A model generated the notes under the pieces. It was given only the letters and a program-made list of their open reading frames with translations, searched no databases and was not told the origin of the DNA. Source: an uncultured Clostridia bacterium (lineage in GTDB: Bacteria > Bacillota > Clostridia > Oscillospirales > Acutalibacteraceae). Taken from it: a DNA stretch of 64,000 nt. Of the stretch, positions 50,943-59,284 are shown piece by piece. Where the stretch lies: assembly GCA_937916395.1 (NCBI GenBank), contig CALFTN010000089.1, positions 1 through 64,000 on the forward strand. Reading direction: 5' to 3'. The translations under genes and the position numbers were made by a program. Position 1 is the stretch's first letter, and every line of letters starts with the position of its first letter.

Positions 50943-52929
50943 ATTGAAAATGCATAGCGTTAATAAGGTGGATGAAAATATTGAAAAAATTGGGAAATTA
51001 TTCCCGAACTGTGTCACCGAGCGAAAGAATGAGAAAGGTGAAGTGGAGTATGCCATTGACTTTGATATGCTTAAACAGGAACTTTCTGATGTTGTGGTAG
51101 AAGGTAACGAAGAACGTTATCAATTCACTTGGCCTGATAAGAAAAAGTCCATTCTTCTCGCCAATGCTCCTATTGCAAAGACCCTCCGTCCTTGCCGTGA
51201 AGAAAGCGTTGATTTTGATAACACTGAGAACCTTTATATTGAAGGCGATAACCTTGATGTTTTAAAGCTTTTACAGGAAACATATCTCGGTAAAATCAAA
51301 ATGATTTACATAGATCCGCCTTACAACACTGGTAACGACTTCGTTTATAACGACGATTTTGCGGAGAGTGCTGATGAATATCTCGCTAATAGCGGTCAAT
51401 TTGATGAAGATGGTAATCGTCTTGTTGTCAATACTGAAAGCAACGGCAGATATCACACTGATTGGCTTAATATGATATATCCTCGATTGAAACTTGCGAA
51501 AGATTTACTTACTGATGACGGTGTAATATTTATCAGCATCGATGACTACGAACAAGAAAATTTAAAAAAGTGCTGTGATGAAATTTTTGGTTCATCTAAT
51601 TTTATTACACAAATTGTTTGGGAACGTTCTTACGCACCAATCAATATGGTTAAGCATTTTTCAAAAAGTCACGATTATATATTATGTTACGCAAAGAAAA
51701 TAGAAGAGGCTGTATGTAATGGGTTACCTCGTCCCGAATCGACGGATTCAAAATACGGCAACCCAGATAATGACCCTCGTGGTTTGTGGAGAACTGACAA
51801 CTTGTCAGTTGGTCCTGTAATTGAAGAGAAAGTTTATGAAATTACAACTCCAAGTGGCAGAAAATGTTGGCCTCCAAAAGGACGTTGTTGGTTATATACC
51901 AAAGAAAGATACGAAGAAATGGTTGCAGATAACAGAATATGGTTTGGGGAAGATGGCAATAATGTTCCTGCTCCTAAAAGATTCTTGTCCGAAGTAAAAC
52001 AAGGATTAACACCTATGACCATCTGGAAATATACAGATGTTGGACATACCCAAGATTCAATGCGTGAACTTCGTGAATTGTTTGATGGCGAAAAAGTGTT
52101 TGATTATTCTAAACCGATAAAGTTAATGAAGCAATTAGTTAGACTATACACAAAAGAAAATGACTTAGTTTTAGATTTCTTCTCTGGTTCTGCCTCAACT
52201 GCCCACGCTGTTATTGAGTTAAATTCAGAAGATTGCAAAAACAGACGTTTTTTGATGGTTCAATTGCCCGAAGAAACTTCTCCCAAAAGCGACGCTAATA
52301 AACTTGGTTATAAAACCATTTGCGATATCGGTAAAGAACGTATCCGCCGAGCTGGAGAAAAAATAAAGGCAACTAATAAAAAAATAACTATAACACACGA
52401 AATAACTCCGGTCCAAGAAGTTTCGTTGGATGATACTGGATTTACCTTTCAACAAACAATGTTTAAAGAATATAAAGGTGAAACAAAGCTGGATATAAAA
52501 GATTTACATATCGATAATCTTGATACAGGCTTCCGTGTTCTCAAACTTGATAGTACAAATATGAAGGATGTTTATTATAACCCAGAGGAATTCGAAGCAA
52601 CTCTCTTTGATAGCCTTGAAGATAATATCAAAGAGGACAGAACACCTGAAGATTTACTTTTCCAGGTTATGCTTGACCTTGGTATTCTTCTTTCAAGCAA
52701 AATTGAAGAAACTAAAATTGTAGGCAAGAAGGTATTTAATGTTGCAGACGATTTCTTAATTGCTTGCTTTGATGAAAATGTAACAGACGAAACTATTACT
52801 GCCATTGCAAAACAGAAACCATATTATTTTGTAATGCGTGACAGCTCAATGGCATCTGACAGTGTTGCAACAAACTTCGACCAAATCTTCGCAACCTACA
52901 GCCCTGAAACAGTAAGGAAGGTGCTGTGA
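50935..52929 (+). CDS. mod: Type III restriction-modification methyltransferase (Mod)
   Basis: This 664-residue protein starts at the ATG at 50935 behind GAGGAGGAC. Motif IV is IDPPYNTGNDFVYNDDF (Asp about residue 127) and motif I is LDFFSGSASTAHAVIE (about residue 412); their order is that of a beta-class N6-adenine methylase, as in type III Mod. The variable middle (residues about 210-370) should hold the target recognition region. Mod both methylates and provides DNA specificity for Res. No promoter stands between it and the RES gene. Confidence 0.92.
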   Translation: MDKLKMHSVNKVDENIEKIGKLFPNCVTERKNEKGEVEYAIDFDMLKQELSDVVVEGNEERYQFTWPDKKKSILLANAPIAKTLRPCREESVDFDNTENLYIEGDNLDVLKLLQETYLGKIKMIYIDPPYNTGNDFVYNDDFAESADEYLANSGQFDEDGNRLVVNTESNGRYHTDWLNMIYPRLKLAKDLLTDDGVIFISIDDYEQENLKKCCDEIFGSSNFITQIVWERSYAPINMVKHFSKSHDYILCYAKKIEEAVCNGLPRPESTDSKYGNPDNDPRGLWRTDNLSVGPVIEEKVYEITTPSGRKCWPPKGRCWLYTKERYEEMVADNRIWFGEDGNNVPAPKRFLSEVKQGLTPMTIWKYTDVGHTQDSMRELRELFDGEKVFDYSKPIKLMKQLVRLYTKENDLVLDFFSGSASTAHAVIELNSEDCKNRRFLMVQLPEETSPKSDANKLGYKTICDIGKERIRRAGEKIKATNKKITITHEITPVQEVSLDDTGFTFQQTMFKEYKGETKLDIKDLHIDNLDTGFRVLKLDSTNMKDVYYNPEEFEATLFDSLEDNIKEDRTPEDLLFQVMLDLGILLSSKIEETKIVGKKVFNVADDFLIACFDENVTDETITAIAKQKPYYFVMRDSSMASDSVATNFDQIFATYSPETVRKVL

Positions 52930-53327
52930 TGCTTGTTGATTTTATTATTGGCGTTGCGGCATCAATTGTCGCAAGTGTCATTTGTGGTTTTTTTACTAAG
53001 AAAGTATTTGGAAAAAACAGTGATGTGTTAACTTCGATTTATATCATTTACACTTCTTTTTCCGCTTTTGTTTTTGTTATTCTGTTAGCCTTTGTTTTAA
53101 GTGGAAACATACAAAATGCTTTTGCAACGTTAACAGGTCAAGGTGCCTTTACGCTTCTTAGATATGTTTCTTCGCTCTTTTGGATTCTATTTCTTAATGT
53201 AACAATTGTAACTATAACTTTCATAATTGTTAGACAGATAGAATTATCACAAAAGAGTATGGATAAAGCGCGTAAGGAAATGATAAATTATTATAATTCT
53301 CTTAACAAGGAGAGTGATAATAAATGA
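52929..53327 (+). CDS. Small membrane protein between mod and res
   Basis: This 132-residue protein starts at the ATG at 52929, which shares one base with the mod stop; AAGGAAGG lies before it. Three hydrophobic segments (FIIGVAASIVASVICGFF; SAFVFVILLAFVLSG; SLFWILFLNVTIVTITFIIV) are followed by a charged tail that overlaps res by 4 bp. A membrane protein translated between mod and res is unusual for type III systems. Confidence 0.75.
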   Translation: MLVDFIIGVAASIVASVICGFFTKKVFGKNSDVLTSIYIIYTSFSAFVFVILLAFVLSGNIQNAFATLTGQGAFTLLRYVSSLFWILFLNVTIVTITFIIVRQIELSQKSMDKARKEMINYYNSLNKESDNK

Positions 53328-56300
53328 AATTCAATTTTAAAATACAACAATACCAAACTGACGCGGTTGAAGCAGTTGCAAGAGTTTTTAATGGTCAAGG
53401 TCTTGCAGAGAGTGTTGGTTATAGAAGAGATTTAGGTGTTTGGGAAGAAAAAGAGCAACTTTCGCTTGATTCTTATGATGAAATAAATGATATTGGTTAT
53501 AAGAATGAAGCTGTAAGCCTTTCTGACGAACAGTTATTGAAAAATATTCAAGAGCTTCAGAGCGAAAACAATATTAAACTTTCTCACGAGCTTATAAAGT
53601 CCTTGGGCAGATGTAGCCTTGATATTGAAATGGAAACCGGTACAGGTAAAACTTATGTTTATATCAAAACTATGTTCGAACTTAACAAGCGATATGGTTG
53701 GAGCAAGTTTATTGTTGTTGTTCCGTCTATTGCCATCCGCGAAGGTGTTAAAAAATCTTTTGAAATAACATCAGAGCATTTTATGGAACACTATGGTAAG
53801 AAAGCTCGTTTCTTTATTTATAATAGTTCTAACCTTAACCAACTTGATAACTTTTCTTCAAGTTCAGGCATAAATGTAATGATTATAAATACCCAGGCTT
53901 TTGCATCATCTCTTAAAGAGGATGGTAAGAGCAAAGAGGCTCGTATTATTTATTCTAAGCGAGATGAGTTCGGTTCACGTCGTCCTATTGATGTTATTAA
54001 GGCAAACAGACCCATTTTAATTCTTGATGAGCCTCAAAAAATGGGTGGCGATGTAACACAAAAGGCACTCAAGAATTTTAATCCGTTGTTTAGTCTTAAC
54101 TATTCAGCGACACACAAAACACAACATAATCTTGTTTATGTGCTTGATGCTCTTGATGCTTATAATAAACGGTTAGTTAAAAAGATTGAAGTCAAAGGTT
54201 TTCAGGTTAAGAATTTCCGTGGTACCGATAAATATTTGTATCTTGAAAAGATTGTTCTTTCAAAAAACAAACCGCCTATGGCTAAAATTGAGCTTGAAAT
54301 AGCTTATAGTACAATCAATCGCGAAACTCGTATTCTTGGTGTTGGTGAAGATTTGTATTATATTTCGAAAGAAATGGAGCAATACAAGGGGTATGTTATT
54401 TCTGATATTGACCCTATAAGAAACACTGTAACATTTACTAATGGTGAGGTTATTACTGCTGGTGAAGTAGTAGGCGATATTTCAGAAAATGATATGCGCC
54501 GAATTCAAATAAGAGAAACCATTCTTTCACACTTTGAAAAGGAAGAAAAACTTTATAATAAAGGTATTAAAACACTTTCACTTTTCTTTATTGATGAAGT
54601 TTCAAAATATCGTCAGTATGATGAAAATGGTGACGAACTTCTTGGTGAATATGGAAGAATGTTTGAAGAGGAATACATAAACATTCTTAATGATTATATT
54701 ACTCTTTATGATACACCTTATCAGAAGTATCTTAAATCAACTTGTGTAGATGTCAGTGCAGTTCATAAAGGATATTTCAGTATTGATAAAAAGACTGGTA
54801 GAAGTATAGATAGTGCTCTTAAAAAAGGTAGTGAATTTTCAGACGATATTTCTGCTTATGACCTTATTCTTAAAAACAAAGAACGTCTTTTGAGCTTTGA
54901 AGAACCTACAAGATTTATATTCTCTCACTCTGCACTTCGTGAGGGTTGGGACAACCCTAATGTATTCCAGATTTGTACATTAAAACATTCTGATAGTAAC
55001 ACAGCAAAGCGACAAGAAGTTGGTCGTGGTCTTCGTCTTTGTGTAAATCAGGCTGGTAACAGAATGGATGTCGAAAGTTGTGGTGATACTGTTCACGATA
55101 TAAATATGCTTACTGTTATTGCAAGTGAAAGTTATAAAGATTTTGTAAAAGACTTACAGTCTGATATTAAAACAATGCTTTATGACAGACCTACTGTAGC
55201 TACAAGTGATTACTTTAAAGGTAAGACTGTTAAGGTTGATGATGTACCTACTTTAATCGATTCTAAAACAGCTGATGCTATTGAATTCTATCTTATTCAG
55301 AATGGTTATGTTGATATGGATAGAAAGGTTACAGATAAATACAGAGCAGATGTTGAAATGAATACTGTTGCAGCTTTACCAGATAATCTTAAACCAATGG
55401 CAGAAGGTATTCATAAACTTGTTCAGTCTGTTTATGATGACAGTATTCTTGAAAGTATGTTTAGTGATGGTCACAGTACGAAAGTTACAGAAAACCCATT
55501 AAACGATAATTTCTTTAAAAAGGAATTCCAGAATTTATGGAAGCAGATTAACCATAAATATGCTTATACTGTAAATTTTGATAGTGATGAACTTATTAAG
55601 AAATCAATTGACCATATAAATGCTAAATTATTCGTTTCAGAACTTCAGTATACAACAACAGTTGGTCGTCAGAAGGATGATATGACTGAAAATGAAATTA
55701 ATCGAAGCGAAAGCTTTAGTGGTGAAAAGAGTAGAACAAAAACACTCAAGCACGCAGGTCAAAGCAAAATTAAATATGACCTTGTCGGTAAAATTGCTGG
55801 TGCAACATTGTTGACGCGTAAAACTGTTGTAACAATTCTCAAAAGCCTCAGAGAAGATAAAATTTATATGTTTAAAAATAACCCTGAAGAATTTATTTCT
55901 AAGGTTAGTAAACTTATAAATGAACAAAAAGCTACAATGATTGTTGAACATATTTCATACAATGAAATTGATGGTGAATACGACAGTGCAATATTTACTG
56001 CAGAGAAAAGTACACAGACTATTGATAAAGCATTTAAAGGTGCTAAATCAATTCAGGATTATGTGTTTACAGATGGTTCTGCTGAAAAGAGTGTAGAACG
56101 CCGATTTGCAGAAGATTTAGATGCGGCAGAAGAAGTTTGTGTATATGCTAAACTTCCAAAAGGTTTCCATATACCAACACCAGTTGGTAATTATTCACCT
56201 GACTGGGCTATTGCGTTTTATGAAGGTACAGTAAAACACATTTATTTTGTTGCTGAAACAAAAGGTACAATGGATTCACTCGAACTCCGTCCTATTGAAC

Positions 56301-56413
56301 AGGCAAAGATAAAATGTGCCAAAAAACTCTTTAATGAACTTTCAACTAACAATGTTAGATACCACGAAGTAGATAGTTATCAGAGTTTACTTAATATTAT
56401 GAGTACGTTATAA
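53324..56413 (+). CDS. res: Type III restriction endonuclease subunit (Res)
   Basis: This 1029-residue protein is somewhat longer than most Res subunits. Walker A is METGTGKTYVYIKTMFEL (about residue 105), the DExx box is LILDEPQKMGG, motif III is LNYSATHKT, and the late helicase motifs read SALREGWDNPNVF and KRQEVGRGLRL. The C-terminal nuclease of the PD-(D/E)XK type is YSPDWAIAFYEG, then IYFVAETKGT (Asp about 960, Lys about 979). Together with Mod it should cleave DNA after ATP-dependent communication between unmethylated sites. It ends at a strong terminator. Confidence 0.92.
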   Translation: MKFNFKIQQYQTDAVEAVARVFNGQGLAESVGYRRDLGVWEEKEQLSLDSYDEINDIGYKNEAVSLSDEQLLKNIQELQSENNIKLSHELIKSLGRCSLDIEMETGTGKTYVYIKTMFELNKRYGWSKFIVVVPSIAIREGVKKSFEITSEHFMEHYGKKARFFIYNSSNLNQLDNFSSSSGINVMIINTQAFASSLKEDGKSKEARIIYSKRDEFGSRRPIDVIKANRPILILDEPQKMGGDVTQKALKNFNPLFSLNYSATHKTQHNLVYVLDALDAYNKRLVKKIEVKGFQVKNFRGTDKYLYLEKIVLSKNKPPMAKIELEIAYSTINRETRILGVGEDLYYISKEMEQYKGYVISDIDPIRNTVTFTNGEVITAGEVVGDISENDMRRIQIRETILSHFEKEEKLYNKGIKTLSLFFIDEVSKYRQYDENGDELLGEYGRMFEEEYINILNDYITLYDTPYQKYLKSTCVDVSAVHKGYFSIDKKTGRSIDSALKKGSEFSDDISAYDLILKNKERLLSFEEPTRFIFSHSALREGWDNPNVFQICTLKHSDSNTAKRQEVGRGLRLCVNQAGNRMDVESCGDTVHDINMLTVIASESYKDFVKDLQSDIKTMLYDRPTVATSDYFKGKTVKVDDVPTLIDSKTADAIEFYLIQNGYVDMDRKVTDKYRADVEMNTVAALPDNLKPMAEGIHKLVQSVYDDSILESMFSDGHSTKVTENPLNDNFFKKEFQNLWKQINHKYAYTVNFDSDELIKKSIDHINAKLFVSELQYTTTVGRQKDDMTENEINRSESFSGEKSRTKTLKHAGQSKIKYDLVGKIAGATLLTRKTVVTILKSLREDKIYMFKNNPEEFISKVSKLINEQKATMIVEHISYNEIDGEYDSAIFTAEKSTQTIDKAFKGAKSIQDYVFTDGSAEKSVERRFAEDLDAAEEVCVYAKLPKGFHIPTPVGNYSPDWAIAFYEGTVKHIYFVAETKGTMDSLELRPIEQAKIKCAKKLFNELSTNNVRYHEVDSYQSLLNIMSTL

Positions 56414-56415
56414 AA

Positions 56416-56448
56416 TTAAAGCACAAGATGTTTAATCTTGTGCTTTAA
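56416..56448 (+). terminator. Terminator of the restriction locus
   Basis: TTAAAGCACAAGAT and ATCTTGTGCTTTAA form a perfect 14 bp stem around a five-base loop, just after the res stop codon. Confidence 0.85.
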
Positions 56449-56517
56449 TAAATATTTCTCTGGACTTTCTAAAACTTCTGTGGTATATGTTTGTGTTGCA
56501 TGAAAGGGGTGCAACAT

Positions 56518-56787
56518 ATGAAAACGATAGAAGATTTATATTTAGGCAAGATAAGTCCGTGTGAGAATATGATTCGTGGTAATGATAAGTACAAGGATTT
56601 ACTACGATTGTATTCGAGCAACCAGGAAAAGTTATTATCAACGCTCACAGAAGAACAGAAAGAACGATATGAAAAGATACACGATTGTGCAGATGAGCTG
56701 TGCAACGAACTTGAAAAACAATCGTTCATAAATGGGTTCAGTTTAGGTGTCCAACTTGTGACAGAATCACTGAAGAGGTACGATTAG
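56518..56787 (+). CDS. DUF6809 small helical protein, copy 2
   Basis: This 89-residue protein starts at the ATG at 56518 behind AAAGGGGTG. It is almost identical to the copy at 29090-29353; the first 80 residues differ at about five positions and the C-terminus is different (LKRYD in place of LTN). The 60 bp upstream (TCTGGACTT...GTGTTGCATGAAAGG) are also conserved, so gene and leader were duplicated or acquired together. Confidence 0.75.
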   Translation: MKTIEDLYLGKISPCENMIRGNDKYKDLLRLYSSNQEKLLSTLTEEQKERYEKIHDCADELCNELEKQSFINGFSLGVQLVTESLKRYD

Positions 56788-57063
56788 AACTATCACAAAA
56801 TCTCGCCCAGTTCAGCCTACAAATGCCCAAATAAACGACTTAACACCGAGAGTAAGGTAAAACCTCGCTCTTGGTGTTATTTTATTTTTGTGGCCAAACT
56901 GATGGGAAATATATTGTGAAATATTTAAAGTAACGCTCATGAATGTGGGCGTTATTTTTTTGCGAAAATTTTTAAAAATTTTGAAGTTAGGATGTCCTAT
57001 TTTGAGGTGTGAAATGTCCGTTGTCAAGTAGAGTGGATTTTAAAATTTTATGGAATTTTGGTA

Positions 57064-57560
57064 CTCAAATTCTAAAAAAATTCCCAAGTAATAGATAGAA
57101 AGTGTTTTGATTTAAAAAATAATTTCGTGCAAATGTGAAAAAAGTCGCTAATAACGGGGGTGAGAGATAAATAATGTAAACAAATTATAAACTTTGAAAA
57201 AATATGGTTCTCAAAATCAAAAAAAGTCAGCCGTATAAAGAATGAGGGGTAAAAATTGTAAACAAATTATAAAACCTCATAATTTTTTGGCCAAAACTCA
57301 AAAAAGGTCGCTAATACAAGGTAGTAAAAGACAGAAATAATTGCAAACAAATTTTAAGTTTTTCAAAAATGAGGTTATCAAAATCTAAAAAATTAGCAAG
57401 TAAGAAGTAGAAGGGTATTTTGATTTTAAAAATAATTTGGTGCAAATTTAAAAAAATTAAGCAATAAGGGAGTAAGAGATAAAAACTTGTAAACAAATTA
57501 TAAAGTTTCAAAAAATTCGTTTATCAAAATCAAAAAAATTAAGCAGTAAGAGGATGAGGG
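57064..57560. repeat. Iteron-like array of seven imperfect direct repeats
   Basis: A unit of the form AAAATCAAAAAAATTAAGCA followed by GTAAGAGGATGAGGGG recurs with variation near 57068, 57129, 57215, 57293, 57380, 57442 and 57526, spaced about 60-90 bp. Four GTAAACAAATTATAAA-like motifs are interleaved (57176, 57258, 57343 and 57489). The array is non-coding and lies upstream of the excisionase and RepA-like genes, so it could be a replication origin or regulatory region of the integrated element. 56788-57060 holds only AT-rich sequence and short hairpins. Confidence 0.6.
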
Positions 57561-57599
57561 GGGAAATATGAAAAGATTTATCAAAAAAGATTTTTAAAA

Positions 57600-57925
57600 C
57601 TTTTCGTTTTTAGGAATAAATCATATTCCCTGTGTCGGGGAATATATGGAAGGCAAAATTTCCGTGTACCTTGAAAATTTAATAAGTCTGCCAGCAGGAT
57701 ATGTGGAGCATGTGGATTGAGCGATGACAGCAGAAGAAATTCTGTACCGTAGGAGAAAGGTGCGAAAGCACTCTCGAAAGAGAATCGGTAAGCCAACCAC
57801 TCCTACAAAACGAGATTGGAAAGATGTCAGGAACGATGTTGGGTGAGACAGACTAAATGTGATTCAGGAGAAGGACTTGTAAACTTTCTCTTATGAGGAT
57901 GGCTCTTGAATTGCAAAAATAAATT
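57600..57925 (+). ncRNA. Candidate structured RNA, weakly like group II intron domain I
   Basis: Base composition changes sharply to balanced GC here. Two adjacent hairpins with GAAA tetraloops (GTGC-GAAA-GCAC and CTCTC-GAAA-GAGAA, about 57765-57788) and a TTCCC/GGGGAA stem near 57627 show dense RNA-like structure. The segment GATTGGAAAGATG, then GGGTGAGACAGACTAAATGT and GATTCAGGAG, is reminiscent of group II intron domain I, but no reverse transcriptase, clear GTGYG 5' end or domain V was found. It may be an intron remnant or a separate leader RNA of the mobilizable element. Confidence 0.4.
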
Positions 57926-58005
57926 ACAAGGAGTTGAAAGTTAAAAGTACAAATTCAAGTTGTAAATAATACATCTCATAAAACAAAACGAAAGAAGGTG
58001 AAAAA

Positions 58006-58215
58006 ATGAAAACGTGTAAATTTAAATCTTATGATGAACTGCCCATCTTTTTAAATGCGGAGTTAATTGCTGAAACATTAGGCATTGCAGTTTCATCTGC
58101 GTATGAAATTATGCATGAAAAAGATTTCCCAGTGCTCAAAGTTGGTGGAAGAATGTTAGTTGAAAAACAAAGTTTTAAAAATTGGATTGCTGAAAAAACA
58201 GGAGGTAAGAAATGA
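58006..58215 (+). CDS. Excisionase-like MerR-type helix-turn-helix protein
   Basis: A 69-residue protein behind AAAGAAGGTG. The single domain (FLNAELIAETLGIAVSSAYE, then DFPVLKVGGRMLVEKQSFKN WI-type end) matches the short helix-turn-helix/excisionase family found in clostridial integrative elements. It probably directs excision together with the integrases downstream. It overlaps the next gene by 4 bp. Confidence 0.8.
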   Translation: MKTCKFKSYDELPIFLNAELIAETLGIAVSSAYEIMHEKDFPVLKVGGRMLVEKQSFKNWIAEKTGGKK

Positions 58216-58652
58216 GAAAAGAAGAACTTAATAAAAGATATTATCATTTGCCAAACGAGATTATGCAACTCGGTTTGTCGGTTGGTGAAATAGCAGTATA
58301 CAACTATCTGAAATATTGTGAAGACAGAAAAACATATCAGTGCTATCCGAGTTACAGAAAAATTGGTGAGGCGTTGAGTATCAGTAAAAAGACGGTGTAC
58401 AAGTATGTAAAAAGTCTTGAGGAAAAGCAATTGATTTCGACTGAACCTACAACAGTAACTTTGAAATCAGGCAAAAAACAAAATGGTAATTTACTGTATA
58501 CGATAAGACCGATTCAGGATGCTACCGACTTCTATTACGAAAAGCAAATGTATGAATTAGAGAAAAAATCACGGGACCAAGAAGCACTTGAAAAACTCAG
58601 GAAATTCGAACAGAAGCACCCCGAAATGAACGAATTGGAGTGGTTAATATAA
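58212..58652 (+). CDS. RepA-like winged-helix protein
   Basis: This 146-residue protein starts at the ATG at 58212, overlapping the excisionase gene. Residues about 10-100 form a winged helix of the replication-initiator A N-terminal type: YYHLPNEIMQLGLSVGEIAV, CYPSYRKIGEALSISKKTVY, KYVKSLEEKQLISTEPT. The remaining 40 residues are helical and charged. It is too short to be a full replication initiator, so it may act as a regulator or an accessory replication factor of the element. Confidence 0.7.
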   Translation: MRKEELNKRYYHLPNEIMQLGLSVGEIAVYNYLKYCEDRKTYQCYPSYRKIGEALSISKKTVYKYVKSLEEKQLISTEPTTVTLKSGKKQNGNLLYTIRPIQDATDFYYEKQMYELEKKSRDQEALEKLRKFEQKHPEMNELEWLI

Positions 58653-58659
58653 GAAGCAG

Positions 58660-58862
58660 GTTAAAGCGAGGCGTCTCCTCGCAAATCACATCAGACGGCA
58701 GAGCCGACTGTTTCAAGGTTTCTAAAAAGATTTTCAGGGGTCTATTTAAGAGTTTAAAAATAAAAATGGAGCTGTAAAACCCTGAAAATCGCCGCAAATG
58801 GCTAAAAATAAGGATTTGTAACGGGATACCTTAGGATTTAACTAAAAATGAAAGGAGTTTGA
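58660..58862. other. Candidate origin of transfer upstream of mobilization genes
   Basis: Non-coding DNA between the RepA-like gene and the MobC-like gene. An inverted repeat CAGaCGGCagaGCCGaCTG at 58692-58710 is followed by TTTCAAGG, and a second pair CCCTGAAAATC/GATTTTCAGGGG (58727-58738 and 58781-58791) flanks an AT-rich stretch. The first hairpin plus TGTTTCAAGG also forms the core of repeat R at 2136-2160 and 31988-32012. Position directly before a relaxase supports oriT; the nick site cannot be placed. Confidence 0.55.
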
Positions 58863-58865
58863 AAA

Positions 58866-59270
58866 ATGAAAGAAAACAAAAAGAAATGGGCCTACTGGAT
58901 GACACCTTCTATGGTAGATGAAATACAAAAAATGGTGGATGAAGGCTATGCAAAATCAAAAAGTGTTTTCGTTTGTGATGCAGTTGAATTCTATATAAAC
59001 TACTTAAAAACGAAAGATAATTTGGATTTCATTTCACCTTTACTTGCAAAAGCTGTGCGAAATGAACTCAGCAGCTTTGAAAAAAATGTGTGTGAAATGT
59101 TGTTTAAAGTTGCAGTAGAAAATGCAAAACAGAGTCGCATGATGGCATATATAAATGATATTTATGATGAAGATTTTGAAAGAATTAATGATGTAAGCTG
59201 TCAAGACGTTGCTCATAATAATGGAGTAGTTTCATTCAAAGATATTAACGATACATTCTGGAATAAGTAA
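58866..59270 (+). CDS. MobC-like accessory mobilization protein
   Basis: A 134-residue protein behind AAAGGAG. The N-terminus has the form of a ribbon-helix-helix DNA-binding protein (KKWAYWMTPSMVDEIQKMVD, EGYAKSKSVFVCDAVEFYIN). The C-terminus is helical and acidic. It lies 14 bp before the relaxase gene, where relaxosome accessory proteins are usually encoded, and should bind the oriT candidate upstream. Confidence 0.7.
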   Translation: MKENKKKWAYWMTPSMVDEIQKMVDEGYAKSKSVFVCDAVEFYINYLKTKDNLDFISPLLAKAVRNELSSFEKNVCEMLFKVAVENAKQSRMMAYINDIYDEDFERINDVSCQDVAHNNGVVSFKDINDTFWNK

Positions 59271-59284
59271 AGAAAGGTTGAGTT

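Noticed and set aside
40548..56413. BREX or DISARM system
   Set aside because: The PLD-helicase could suggest these, but there is no PglZ, BrxC, DrmA or DrmB. The DUF4391-Mod-Res set fits extended type III restriction.
57064..57560. CRISPR array
   Set aside because: The repeats are imperfect, irregularly spaced and interleaved with a second repeated motif; there are no unique spacers and no cas genes.
57600..57925. Complete group II intron
   Set aside because: No reverse transcriptase gene, no convincing 5' GTGYG and no domain V hairpin were found.
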